Source of the DNA: Algimonas ampicilliniresistens
GTDB lineage: Bacteria > Pseudomonadota > Alphaproteobacteria > Caulobacterales > Maricaulaceae
Direction of reading: 5' to 3'
Length of the DNA stretch: 64,000 nucleotides
Assembly (NCBI RefSeq): GCF_030159955.1
Contig: NZ_BSNK01000001.1
Location: 248,001-312,000, forward strand
A program made the translations under genes and the position numbers. The notes beneath the pieces are model-generated. The model worked only from the letters and a program-made list of their open reading frames with translations. It ran no database searches and was not told where the DNA came from. Positions within the stretch are counted from its first letter, which is position 1, and each line of letters starts with the position of its first letter. Shown piece by piece: positions 54,464-63,470 of this stretch.

Positions 54464-55776
54464 GCGGTTATTTCGACCATATCGATCCTATTAAATATGA
54501 AGGCCCGGACAGCGAAAACCCGCTGGCATTTAAATATTATAATCCTGATCAAATTTTGCTTGGCAAACGGATGGAAGATCATTTGCGCGTCGCCGCCTGT
54601 TACTGGCACACTTTCTGTTGGGATGGGTTTGATGTGTTTGGCGGTGGTACGTTCAACCGACCCTGGCATGGACCCGTCAATGATCAAGCCGCCGCAGAGG
54701 GCAAATTGAATGCGGCGTTCGAGTTTTTTGATCGGCTTGGGCAACCTTTCTTCTGTTTCCACGATACAGACGTCATGGCTGCGGCGGAAACGCCCAAGGA
54801 GCATGTCGAAAATTTTGCTGCGATTGTCGATGTGATTGAAGCGAAGATGGCAACATCCCGTACCAAATTGCTGTGGGGAACAGCGAACATGTTCTCGCAC
54901 CCGCGCTATATGGCTGGGGCCTCGACGAACCCGAACCCGGACGTCGTCGCGTTCTCGGCGCTGCAAGTGAAGCATGCAATGGAGGCAACGCATCGACTAG
55001 GCGGCGCGGGCTATGTGCTGTGGGGTGGCCGCGAAGGGTATGACACGCTGCTGAATACGAATGTTGGACAAGAAATGGAACAGCTTGGCCGCTTCGTGTC
55101 GATGGTGGTCGAGCACAAACACAAGATCGGGTTTAAGGGTGATATATGGATAGAGCCCAAGCCGCATGAACCAACAAAGCATCAATATGATCGCGATGTG
55201 GCGACCGTCTACGGTTTTCTGAAAACCTACGGATTAGAAAATGAAGTCGGCGTGAATATCGAACCAAACCATGCCACGCTGGCAGGTCATAGTTTCGAAC
55301 ATGAAGTCGAAATGGCCAATGCTCTCGGGGTTTTTGGATCAATCGACTTCAATCGCGGCGATCCACAAAATGGCTGGGATACAGACCAATTCCCCTTTGA
55401 TCTGCGTGAGAACACGCTGGCACTTTACTACATCTTGAAAGGGGGCGGTTTCAAGAATGGCGGCTCCAATTTCGATGCCAAAGTGCGTCGCCAAAGCTCC
55501 GATTTGGAAGATCTGTTCTATGGTCACATCGGCGGCATGGACCTGCTCGCGCGTGCTTTGACGAATGCAGTGGCGATGATCGAGTCAGATCAACTTCAAG
55601 CGTTCAAGGACCAACGGTATGCCGGATGGTCATCGGGAATAGGTCGGAAAATGTTAAACGGCGAGGCGAGTCTCGACGATATGGCGGCACAATGCGCGGA
55701 CCAGAATGTTTCGCCAACGCCTGTTTCCGGGCGTCAGGAACATCTCGAAAATATTGTGACGTTGGCTGTGAAGTAA
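54460..55776 (+). CDS. xylA: Xylose isomerase
   Basis: A 438-residue class II (long-form) xylose isomerase. Family marks include [20 protein letters not shown], the catalytic histidine region FCFHDTDVM and metal residues in [21 protein letters not shown] and [12 protein letters not shown]. It converts D-xylose to D-xylulose. The ATG is coupled to the xylB stop (ATGA). Use of isomerase plus kinase contrasts with the oxidative xylose route of Caulobacter. Confidence 0.96.
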   Translation: MSGYFDHIDPIKYEGPDSENPLAFKYYNPDQILLGKRMEDHLRVAACYWHTFCWDGFDVFGGGTFNRPWHGPVNDQAAAEGKLNAAFEFFDRLGQPFFCFHDTDVMAAAETPKEHVENFAAIVDVIEAKMATSRTKLLWGTANMFSHPRYMAGASTNPNPDVVAFSALQVKHAMEATHRLGGAGYVLWGGREGYDTLLNTNVGQEMEQLGRFVSMVVEHKHKIGFKGDIWIEPKPHEPTKHQYDRDVATVYGFLKTYGLENEVGVNIEPNHATLAGHSFEHEVEMANALGVFGSIDFNRGDPQNGWDTDQFPFDLRENTLALYYILKGGGFKNGGSNFDAKVRRQSSDLEDLFYGHIGGMDLLARALTNAVAMIESDQLQAFKDQRYAGWSSGIGRKMLNGEASLDDMAAQCADQNVSPTPVSGRQEHLENIVTLAVK

Positions 55777-55805
55777 AATGCAAATTCCGCAGCCTTAATG
55801 AGTGA

Positions 55806-55827
55806 GCAAGCGCGAAACCGCGCTTGC
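55806..55827. terminator. Hairpin between xylA and the convergent secreted-protein gene
   Basis: GCAAGCGCG and CGCGCTTGC form a perfect nine-base stem with an AAAC loop, 30 bp after xylA. T-richness is modest, but its position between convergent genes fits a terminator. Confidence 0.65.
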
Positions 55828-55838
55828 CCTTATCTGAT

Positions 55839-56288
55839 CTACTTCACCGTAATTTGGTGCATCAAATATTCACCGGTAATGGTTCTGATGCCGGGATATG
55901 TCTTGGCGATGGCGCGGCCTTCTTTTTCACGCTCAGATCCCCATTCTTCCATGAACTCGTCATACTTCGCTTTAGATGGGCCTATATCTGCTGTTGATTT
56001 GAAGCTGACCACAAGGATCATGTTGAACTCACCGCTATTTGGAAAAGCGCTTCCATAAATCGCATAATCTTCAATGTGACCAAGTTTTTTGGCCAATTCA
56101 TTCGATTCAATCCAGCCGCCTTTCAGGCCTTCAAGATAATAATCGCCCATGTTGGAGTCGACTTTGACTGTGGTGACAACTGAGACTTCATCGCTGACGT
56201 CATAGTCTTGATACACGCTTAATTGCGCGAGGCTGGGTTGCGCAAAGGCGATGATGCCGAATGCAGCAAATGTAGATAAAGCTTTCAT
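55839..56288 (-). CDS. Secreted protein of unknown function
   Basis: A 149-residue protein with a signal peptide (MKALSTFAAFGIIAFAQPSLAQ). The mature part has no cysteine pair or catalytic motif I recognise; a pattern of short beta strands (SVVTTVKVDS, FNMILVVSFKS) suggests a dimeric alpha-beta barrel or similar small fold. It stands alone between the xyl operon and the next sugar locus and may respond to its own promoter in 56289-56612. Confidence 0.65.
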   Translation of the reverse strand: MKALSTFAAFGIIAFAQPSLAQLSVYQDYDVSDEVSVVTTVKVDSNMGDYYLEGLKGGWIESNELAKKLGHIEDYAIYGSAFPNSGEFNMILVVSFKSTADIGPSKAKYDEFMEEWGSEREKEGRAIAKTYPGIRTITGEYLMHQITVK

Positions 56289-56612
56289 GAGTGACCTTTT
56301 TAAACGAGCAAAATAGCTCTGACGCGAGCCGGAAAAATTTCAGAAATGCGCGCCTTTGCACAATTGTGCGGTCAGAAAATGTTCAAGATTATATAACTTG
56401 AGCGCCAAGGGTCGTACCGAAGCTCATTCATTTTCTTCGTTTGCATCAATCAGTTATATTACGAAAAGTCAATGTAATTGAATGTCCGGTTTCGACTGAT
56501 CGTGTGATCTTGATGATAATCTCAGGATTCAAAGCCGTAACTTGACACCCCTCTGACTCCTAGTGATAACGTTAACATTGTAAGTGGATCAATTTGAGCG
56601 GGGAGACTCAGA
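56289..56612. other. Intergenic control region, 324 bp
   Basis: This is the longest gap in the window without a gene. It is A/T-rich in the middle and holds promoters for two divergent units. Only the right end (56542-56577) has readable sites: a TTGACA/GATAAC promoter and a palindrome. Confidence 0.6.
56542..56577 (+). promoter_or_regulatory. Promoter with LacI-type operator before the sugar-oxidation operon
   Basis: TTGACA (56542-56547) and GATAAC (56565-56570) are 17 bases apart. The near-palindrome TGATAACGTTAACA (56564-56577), centred on AACGTT as in many LacI-family sites, covers the -10 element. The GTG start of the first gene is 36 bp downstream. Confidence 0.65.
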
Positions 56613-57737
56613 GTGACTCAAAACCCACTGAGAATGGGTATGGTCGGCGGGGGCTCCGGCGCGTTCATTGGCGAAATTCATCGTTTGGCCGCGCGGTTGG
56701 ACGGTCAGATTGATCTCGTCTGCGGGGCGTTCTCCCGCGATCCGGATAATTGTCGAAAAACGGGTCAAGAGCTCGGTTTGGACCCAGCTCGGTGTTATAA
56801 CAGTTACGCCGACATGATGGATGCTGAAGCGGGTCTACCCGCTGAGACACGGATGAATTTTGTCGTCATCGTTACGCCTAACCATGTTCATTTCCCCGTT
56901 GCAAAAGCGGCGCTTGAAGCTGGGTTTCATGTCCTGTCAGACAAGCCTGCGACCCTCAATTTGCAAGAAGCTCGCGAACTGGCGGATATTGTTTTGAAAT
57001 CAGGCCGCGCTTACGGCCTGACTCATACCTATCTCGGCTATCCGCTCGTGACCGTCGCGCGAGAGATTATCGCAAATGGCGGCATTGGCAAAGTCCGCAA
57101 AGTCTTCGCCGAATATATCCAAGGTTGGTTGGCCGGAGAGGTCGACAATAAACAGGCGGATTGGCGCACTGATCCAGCTCGATCTGGCGCGTCTGGCTGC
57201 ATGGGCGATATCGGAACGCATGCCCATAATTTGGTCGAATATGTAACCGATCGAAAGATGACCCATGTCGCCGCAGATTTGACGGTTTTTGTCGAAGGTC
57301 GACGTCTGGATGATGACGGGTCTACTTTGTTTCGTATGGAAGACGGCATCAAAGGGACGCTCTCTGCGTCTCAAGTTTGTGTCGGGCGAGAGAATAGCCT
57401 GTCCATTCGGGTTTACGGCGAAACGGGCGGTCTTGAATGGCATCAGGAAGAGCCGAATACGCTGATCCGAACCTATGCTGACAGGCCAGCGGAAATCATT
57501 CGCGCGGGCCAGGGCTATCTATCGGAGCCAGCTAAATCCCAGTTCCGAACGCCGCCGGGACACCCTGAGGGCTATATTGAGGCCTTTGCAAATATCTATC
57601 TAGAATTTGCTGACGCCTTACGAACTGAGGGCGGTGTGAAAGCGGGTATGAACGCCGCCTTGAGAGGCATGGCGTTCGTCGAAGCGCTTGTCGAAAGCAG
57701 TGAAAATAACTCGGTCTGGACGGAGATCCGCATATGA
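56613..57737 (+). CDS. Gfo/Idh/MocA family oxidoreductase
   Basis: A 374-residue NAD(P)-dependent sugar dehydrogenase. The Rossmann motif is MVGGGSGAFIGEIHR (about 9-23), SDKPATLNLQEA (about 111-122) holds the catalytic-type lysine and GCMGDIGTHAHNLVEYV (about 194-210) the His/Asp pair. The GTG start has a GGGGAGA ribosome site. Its end overlaps the next gene (ATGA). In this setting it may reduce or oxidise a keto-sugar; substrate not determined. Confidence 0.88.
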   Translation: MTQNPLRMGMVGGGSGAFIGEIHRLAARLDGQIDLVCGAFSRDPDNCRKTGQELGLDPARCYNSYADMMDAEAGLPAETRMNFVVIVTPNHVHFPVAKAALEAGFHVLSDKPATLNLQEARELADIVLKSGRAYGLTHTYLGYPLVTVAREIIANGGIGKVRKVFAEYIQGWLAGEVDNKQADWRTDPARSGASGCMGDIGTHAHNLVEYVTDRKMTHVAADLTVFVEGRRLDDDGSTLFRMEDGIKGTLSASQVCVGRENSLSIRVYGETGGLEWHQEEPNTLIRTYADRPAEIIRAGQGYLSEPAKSQFRTPPGHPEGYIEAFANIYLEFADALRTEGGVKAGMNAALRGMAFVEALVESSENNSVWTEIRI

Positions 57738-58786
57738 AAACAATGAAGGGTCCGGCGATATTTTTGGCCCAATTCATGGGCGAAAAACCGTTTGATACGA
57801 TGGAAAATGCCTGCCGCTGGATGGCTGAGGCAGGCTATAAAGGCGTACAGATCCCGTCTGATAATCCTGTCTGCATTGACTTGAAACTTGCGGCCGAAAG
57901 CAAAGATTATTGCGACGAATTCAAAGGGCAATGTGCTGAATGGGGCGTTGAGATCACAGAACTCTCAACTCACATTCAAGGACAACTGGTCGCGGTTCAC
58001 CCGGCTTATGATACGGCGTTTGACGCCTTTGCTCCGGCGCAACTGCACGGAAAGCCCAATGCGCGGCAGGAGTGGGCGGTTGAACAGGTGATGTATGCAG
58101 CCAAGGCGTCGCAAAACCTTGGCCTCGACCGTTCCGTCTCTTTTCCTGGAGCCTTGGTCTGGCCGTTTATGTATCCGTGGCCGCAGCGCCCGGCTGGCCT
58201 TGTCGAAGAAGGTTTCAAAGAACTGGCGAAACGCTGGCGTCCGATCCTTGACTACTATGACGAGTGCGGCGTCGATATTTGTTATGAAATCCATCCGGGT
58301 GAAGACCTGCATGACGGGGTGACGTTTGAACGCTTCCTCAAAGAAGTGGATAATCACCCGCGCTGCAATATCCTATACGACCCCAGTCACTTCATCCTGC
58401 AACAACTCGATTACCTGTCCTTCATCGACCATTATCACGAACGCATCCGCATGTTCCACGTCAAGGATGCTGAGTTCAGACCCAACGGGAAAAGCGGCAT
58501 TTACGGTGGCTATCAAGGCTGGGTCGACCGACCCGGACGGTTCCGGTCGCTGGGTGACGGGCAGATCGATTTTGGCGGTATTTTCTCGAAATTGGCCGGA
58601 TATGGATTTGACGGCTGGGCCGTTGTTGAATGGGAATGCGCGCTCAAACATCCCGAAGACGGTGCCCGTGAAGGGGCTAAATTCGTCTCTGATCATATCA
58701 TCCGCGTGACCGATAAAGCCTTTGATGATTTTGCCGGCGGTAACGTCAGCGTCGAAGCCAACAGAAAAATGCTCGGCCTCACCTGA
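57734..58786 (+). CDS. Sugar phosphate isomerase/epimerase family protein (TIM barrel)
   Basis: A 350-residue xylose-isomerase-like TIM barrel. Likely metal ligands lie in CYEIHPGEDLHDG, LYDPSHF, MFHVKDAEF and VVEWECALKH. Such proteins isomerise or cleave keto-sugars. It is coupled to the Gfo/Idh/MocA gene and followed by the transporter gene. A second, exported TIM-barrel protein sits at the end of the cluster. Confidence 0.88.
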   Translation: MKTMKGPAIFLAQFMGEKPFDTMENACRWMAEAGYKGVQIPSDNPVCIDLKLAAESKDYCDEFKGQCAEWGVEITELSTHIQGQLVAVHPAYDTAFDAFAPAQLHGKPNARQEWAVEQVMYAAKASQNLGLDRSVSFPGALVWPFMYPWPQRPAGLVEEGFKELAKRWRPILDYYDECGVDICYEIHPGEDLHDGVTFERFLKEVDNHPRCNILYDPSHFILQQLDYLSFIDHYHERIRMFHVKDAEFRPNGKSGIYGGYQGWVDRPGRFRSLGDGQIDFGGIFSKLAGYGFDGWAVVEWECALKHPEDGAREGAKFVSDHIIRVTDKAFDDFAGGNVSVEANRKMLGLT

Positions 58787-58809
58787 GGACCAGCGCAAAG
58801 GGGAAAGAC

Positions 58810-60216
58810 ATGGTGACAACCACAGCCACTGCAGGCGTTCCTGCAGGTATCAACCGGAACAGATTGTTCTGGCTCAGTTGCTTATCGCTGATTGTGACGG
58901 CCATGACCTTTGCGATCCGGGCGGGGATTTTGACGCAGCTTTCCGATCAGTTTGCACTGACGGATACAGAACTGGGCTGGGTCAACGGCATGGCCTTTCT
59001 CGGCTTTCCATTGGCGATGGTGGTGTTCGGATTTCTCTATAATGTGCTGGGTCCGAAACTCATCATGATCCTAGCGTTTTTGGGCCATGTGCTCGGCCTT
59101 GTTTTGACAATTTATGCGGGCGGGTTTCTTGGACTGTTGATCTCTACCTTCTTTATCGGCTTTGCCAACGGATCGGTCGAAGCGGCATGTAATCCGATGG
59201 TGGCAGACCTCTACAAGGATGACAAAACCAAGTGGCTGAACCGTTTCCATGTCTGGTTCCCGGGCGGGATCGTGATTGGTGCGGTCGTCTCTTATATCAT
59301 GACTAATATGGGGATTGGCTGGCAGCCGCAGATTGCGATCATGCTCGTGCCGACAGCGATTTATGGTTTCCTAATTTTCACGACGGTCTTCCCAGATGTT
59401 GATCCAGACAGCAAATCGCTACGGCTCGATGGCAAGTCGATCCTGCTGATCAGCGCGGTGTTTGGTCTGCTAGTTCTGATTGGAACGCCCAACACTTTGC
59501 TAACTAGCGTCCCAGGCGGGATCATGTTGCCGCTTATTCTGGTGCTTGCGCTCGTTTACCTGCTGACCTTCGTTCTGACGGGACGTCACCGCGACGCAGT
59601 TTTGCTGGTTGCGCTGATGGGCATCATGTCGATGACGGCGACGTCAGAGCTTGGCACCCAACAATGGGTCGAACGCATTCTTGGGAGTTCCGGGGCGCAG
59701 CCTATGTTGATCCTCGCCATGGTGACCGGGATCATGGCGGTTGGACGCTTCTTTGCTGGGCCTTTGATCCATGCACTTAATCCGCTGGGCGTTCTACTCG
59801 CTAGCGCTGTCGTGACAACTCTGGGTCTGTTCATGATGGCGACTATGTCCGGGGGAATGGTTTATGTCGCGGCGATCGTGTTCGCGATCGGTGTCTGTTA
59901 TTTCTGGCCAACGATGATCGGTGTGACGGCGCAATATGTGCCGCGTAGCGGCGCGCTCGGTATGAGCCTTGTTGGCGCTGCTGGGATGTTCGCGCTCACG
60001 ATCTGGAACCCTGTCATTGGCGGTTGGATCGATGCAGCCCGTAAGACCGCTGAGGATACGGGGTTGACCGGTGACGCGATCGAAGTCGCCGCTGGTCAAG
60101 GAGCCTTATCCAAACTTCTCCTGTTTCCGATCGTGCTGATCGCTGCCTTCGCTGTTCTCTACTTTCTGCGCAAGCGGATCATCGCGACGGCTAATCCGAT
60201 CGCTGAGGAGGTGTAG
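58810..60216 (+). CDS. MFS sugar transporter
   Basis: A 468-residue carrier with about twelve membrane segments (LSCLSLIVTAMTFAIRAGIL, LGWVNGMAFLGFPLAMVVFGF and so on). The STFFIGFANGSVEAACNPMVADLY stretch is found in the NNP/FGHS-like sugar MFS proteins of such clusters. A GGGGAAAG ribosome site precedes the ATG. It probably imports the sugar or oxidised sugar handled by its neighbours. The next gene begins two bases after its stop. Confidence 0.85.
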   Translation: MVTTTATAGVPAGINRNRLFWLSCLSLIVTAMTFAIRAGILTQLSDQFALTDTELGWVNGMAFLGFPLAMVVFGFLYNVLGPKLIMILAFLGHVLGLVLTIYAGGFLGLLISTFFIGFANGSVEAACNPMVADLYKDDKTKWLNRFHVWFPGGIVIGAVVSYIMTNMGIGWQPQIAIMLVPTAIYGFLIFTTVFPDVDPDSKSLRLDGKSILLISAVFGLLVLIGTPNTLLTSVPGGIMLPLILVLALVYLLTFVLTGRHRDAVLLVALMGIMSMTATSELGTQQWVERILGSSGAQPMLILAMVTGIMAVGRFFAGPLIHALNPLGVLLASAVVTTLGLFMMATMSGGMVYVAAIVFAIGVCYFWPTMIGVTAQYVPRSGALGMSLVGAAGMFALTIWNPVIGGWIDAARKTAEDTGLTGDAIEVAAGQGALSKLLLFPIVLIAAFAVLYFLRKRIIATANPIAEEV

Positions 60217-60218
60217 AC

Positions 60219-60794
60219 ATGTCTCAGCTTCAGATGAATAGGCGGGGCGCGATAGCGTCCTTACTCGCGATTTCAGCGGCCGGAGCTTTATCGGCTTGTG
60301 GCAAGATTGAGCAGACTCCAGCCTTAGTGTCGGGTCTGGCCTATGCTGAGCCTATGCAGTTCTTCCGCGCCGATGAGATGGCGCTGATTGCTGCAATCGC
60401 TGACAGGATTATACCGACCACAGACACGCCGGGCGCGGTCGTGGCGGGTGTGCCGGAAAAACTGCAAGCTCTCGCGTCAGAATGGGCGGATGACGGTTTC
60501 CGTCTCTTTTGGCGTGACGGTCTTGCGGAGTTGAATAATGCCCTGATGACAGAGGGAACAGCGTTTGCTGATTTGTCTGTTGCGCAGCAGACGGCTGTTC
60601 TGTCCGCCTATGACGCCAGTGTTTATTCGAACGCTGTCGAGAACGATCTCTACAAAAACCTCAAATCGACGGTCGCCACAGCCTACTACATGAGCGAGCC
60701 CGGCGCGACGCAAGAGCTCGCCTATGAGGCTGTACCGGGCGCATGGATCGGTGACGCTCCGCTGTCTGATTATCCAAAAACATGGGCGACCTGA
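60219..60794 (+). CDS. Gluconate 2-dehydrogenase subunit 3 family protein (GMC small subunit)
   Basis: A 191-residue exported protein. NRRGAIASLLAISAAGALSAC combines a Tat-like twin-arginine start with a lipobox (cysteine near residue 27). The family domain (MALIAAIADRIIPTTDTPGAVVAGVPE) is the small subunit of membrane FAD-dependent sugar dehydrogenases such as glucoside 3-dehydrogenase LacC. The partner GMC gene begins at its stop. It would carry the folded FAD subunit through the Tat system. Confidence 0.88.
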   Translation: MSQLQMNRRGAIASLLAISAAGALSACGKIEQTPALVSGLAYAEPMQFFRADEMALIAAIADRIIPTTDTPGAVVAGVPEKLQALASEWADDGFRLFWRDGLAELNNALMTEGTAFADLSVAQQTAVLSAYDASVYSNAVENDLYKNLKSTVATAYYMSEPGATQELAYEAVPGAWIGDAPLSDYPKTWAT

Positions 60795-60796
60795 TT

Positions 60797-62506
60797 ATGG
60801 CGGATTTTGATTTTGTTGTTGTTGGCTCTGGCATGTCCGGTGGCTGGGTGGCGAAGGAGCTATGCGAACGCGGCTTCAAAGTTGCCGTTGTTGAGCGTGG
60901 GCGCGACCTCGTTCCTGAAGAAGATTACACAGATTTTCTGAACCCGTGGGAGATGGAACATCTCAACTGGAAATCATCGCAGGACCGTGAGGACTACCCG
61001 ATCCAGTCCGAAGTGTACGCGTTTCACAGCTATACCAAACAGTTCTGGGTCAAAGATGGTGAGCACCCTTATGAAACAGCTCCGGGCACGCGCTATAAGT
61101 GGCGTCGGGGCCATCATGTCGGCGGGCGCTCTATTATGTGGGCGCGGCAATCTTACCGCATGTCGGAAATCGATTTTCAAGCGAACGCAAAAGACGGGTA
61201 CGGCGTCGATTGGCCCGTTCGGTATGACGATTTGAAAGAGTGGTACGATTATGCGGAAACCTTCGCCGGGATCAGCGGGAACGATGATGGAATTGAAGTT
61301 CTGCCAAGTGGAGGGACCTTCCAGCCGCCGCATGAGATGACACATCTCGAAAAGGAATGGAAAAAAGTCATCGAGGCGAAGTGGCCAACACGGAAGATGA
61401 TCATTGGGCGGGCGGCCAATCTGACCCAGCCGACTGAAGAACAACTCTCTCTGGGTCGTGGACAGTGCCAAGCACGGGACCATTGTTTCCGCGGCTGTAG
61501 CTTTGGGGCCTATTTCAGCTCTAAACACGCGACCCTTCCAGCGGCTGAACGCACCGGAAACATGACGTTGATTGCGGATATGGCGATCCACGAAGTCATT
61601 TATGATGCGGACACCAACCGTGCCACGGGCGTTCGGGGCGTGAATACGAAAACGATGGAAGCGACGGAAATCACGGCACGGGCTGTCTTCTTAAACGCAT
61701 CGACAATTCCGACCGCGATGATCCTGCTAAATTCCAAATCAGAGTCTATGCCTAACGGACTGGCGAATAGTTCGGGTCATGTCGGGCATAATTTGATCGG
61801 CCATGTCGGCGGGGCTTGGGCCCGCGGGACTCACACGGGCTTTCAGGATTCTCATCACTTCGGGCGCCGCCCGAATGGAATCTACATTCCGCGCTATCGC
61901 AATCACACTGAAACTGGCGAAGGCTATCTACGTGGTTTCGGCTTTCAGGGCGGAGCAACCCGCATGACTTGGGGCGGGCGTGCGAATGAGGCAGGTATCG
62001 GCGCGGATATGAAGGACCGGATCCGCACACCAGGCCCTTGGCGCATGTGGTTGGGCGCATTTGGTGAAACTATGCCGAGATTTGAGAACAAAGTGACGCT
62101 GCATTCGAGCAAGACTGACAAATGGGGTCTACCCATTCCGGTCATGGACTGTCGCTATACGGACAATGAGGTGAACGCGGTTAGCCAAGCGGCTGAAGAC
62201 GCCAAGGAGATGATGGAAGCCATGGGGGCAGTCGACGTCATATCCAGCGCCGGTAGCATTACTAAGGATACGCTGGGCGCACCGGGCAATGGCATTCATG
62301 AAATGGGAACCTGCCGGATGGGACAGGACCCTGCCACGTCAGTACTGAACAAGTGGAACCAGAGCCATGATGTCCCAAACCTGTTTGTTTCGGACGGTAG
62401 TTTCATGACCAGCGCGGCCTGTCAGAACCCGTCTCTGACTTACATGGCCTTCTCGGCACGGGCCGCCAATCATGCCGCAGACCTCATGGAGAGCGGCGCG
62501 ATATAG
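60797..62506 (+). CDS. GMC family FAD-dependent sugar oxidoreductase
   Basis: A protein of about 569 residues. The FAD motif VVVGSGMSGGWVAKEL is at the N-terminus with no signal of its own. RRGHHVGGRSIMWARQSYRM is the substrate/FAD region, CQARDHCFRGCSFGAYFSSKH a cysteine-rich patch, and the active-site histidine and asparagine lie in GIHEMGTCRMG and QNPSLTYMAFSARAANH. This is the pattern of glucoside 3-dehydrogenase (LacA) and related enzymes. An in-frame ATG at 60782 is an alternative start. Electrons would pass to a cytochrome c not encoded here. Confidence 0.9.
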   Translation: MADFDFVVVGSGMSGGWVAKELCERGFKVAVVERGRDLVPEEDYTDFLNPWEMEHLNWKSSQDREDYPIQSEVYAFHSYTKQFWVKDGEHPYETAPGTRYKWRRGHHVGGRSIMWARQSYRMSEIDFQANAKDGYGVDWPVRYDDLKEWYDYAETFAGISGNDDGIEVLPSGGTFQPPHEMTHLEKEWKKVIEAKWPTRKMIIGRAANLTQPTEEQLSLGRGQCQARDHCFRGCSFGAYFSSKHATLPAAERTGNMTLIADMAIHEVIYDADTNRATGVRGVNTKTMEATEITARAVFLNASTIPTAMILLNSKSESMPNGLANSSGHVGHNLIGHVGGAWARGTHTGFQDSHHFGRRPNGIYIPRYRNHTETGEGYLRGFGFQGGATRMTWGGRANEAGIGADMKDRIRTPGPWRMWLGAFGETMPRFENKVTLHSSKTDKWGLPIPVMDCRYTDNEVNAVSQAAEDAKEMMEAMGAVDVISSAGSITKDTLGAPGNGIHEMGTCRMGQDPATSVLNKWNQSHDVPNLFVSDGSFMTSAACQNPSLTYMAFSARAANHAADLMESGAI

Positions 62507-62513
62507 CGCCGCT
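62492..62513 (+). other. Hairpin spanning the GMC stop codon
   Basis: AGCGGCGC and GCGCCGCT form a perfect eight-base stem around a six-base loop that includes part of the stop TAG. There is no T tract; it may protect or attenuate the transcript before the last gene. Confidence 0.4.
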
Positions 62514-62560
62514 TCGTCAGGACCTAATCGGGCCTCAGATTTGTTGGAGACAGGATTGTG

Positions 62561-63466
62561 ATGAAATCTTCTGGCCATATGGACCGTCGACATTTTCTAT
62601 CAACGACAAGTGCGCTGTTACTTGCGGCGTCGTGTCAATCCGCGCCGACTCCAATCCCTGCTAAGCGACAGATATCAAAGGTTGGACTTCAGACCTACAC
62701 ATTGCGTGATGCGATGGCTGAGGACTTTGTCGGGACCTTTCAGATGATCAAGGATGTCGGCTATGATTTCGTTGAATTGAATGGTCGGAACTTCGCAGAC
62801 CGATCTCCCGAAGATTTGCGCAAAATTTTGGACGATGTTGGTTTGCCAGCGCCCGCGACCCATGTCGATTATGACAGCCTAGCGAAAGAGCCTGCGAAAC
62901 TTGCGGACACTGCCTCTATTCTCGGCTGCAAGTTCGCAATTTTGCCCTATCTGAGCGATGATCAGCGCAGTTTGGATGATTATAAACAGCATGCGGAGAT
63001 GCTGAACCGCTCAGCAGAAGTCATGAAATCGACAGGCGTGAGCGTGGCTTATCACAATCACCAATTCGAATTTCTGGATCTGAGTGACGGTCAGACCGGG
63101 ATGAACATTTTATTGTCGGAGACGGAGCCGGACCTTGTCGCATTTGAACTCGACATGTTTTGGGCTGCCTTGGCGCGGATTGATATCCCAGCTTTGCTCA
63201 CAGCGAACGCTGGGCGGTTCCGGCTCTGCCATATTAAAGATATGTCTGGTGATCCGACGGCGCTCATGGCGAGTGGTGATTATGGCAAAATCGTCAGTGA
63301 GCTTATGGTCAATGTTGGCGAAGGTTCACTGCCGTTTGAATCCTATTTCGCTCTGAACGATGTGTCGGGCATGGAGTATTTCATCGCTGAGCATGACGGA
63401 CCGGCTAAACCGTACAGAAAGTCGATCCAGACAAGCTATGACGCGATCAAAGCTATGCGCTTCTGA
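62561..63466 (+). CDS. Exported TIM-barrel sugar isomerase/epimerase-like lipoprotein
   Basis: A protein of about 301 residues with a Tat-type signal (DRRHFLSTTSALLLAASC) that ends in a lipobox. The mature part is a xylose-isomerase-like TIM barrel: VGLQTYTLRDAM, YDFVELNGR, VAYHNHQFEF, AFELDMFWA and CHIKDMSGDP carry the likely metal residues. A periplasmic location fits action on the 3-keto-glycoside made by the exported GMC enzyme. Either GTG 62558 or ATG 62561 could be the start. Confidence 0.85.
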   Translation: MKSSGHMDRRHFLSTTSALLLAASCQSAPTPIPAKRQISKVGLQTYTLRDAMAEDFVGTFQMIKDVGYDFVELNGRNFADRSPEDLRKILDDVGLPAPATHVDYDSLAKEPAKLADTASILGCKFAILPYLSDDQRSLDDYKQHAEMLNRSAEVMKSTGVSVAYHNHQFEFLDLSDGQTGMNILLSETEPDLVAFELDMFWAALARIDIPALLTANAGRFRLCHIKDMSGDPTALMASGDYGKIVSELMVNVGEGSLPFESYFALNDVSGMEYFIAEHDGPAKPYRKSIQTSYDAIKAMRF

Positions 63467-63470
63467 TAGT

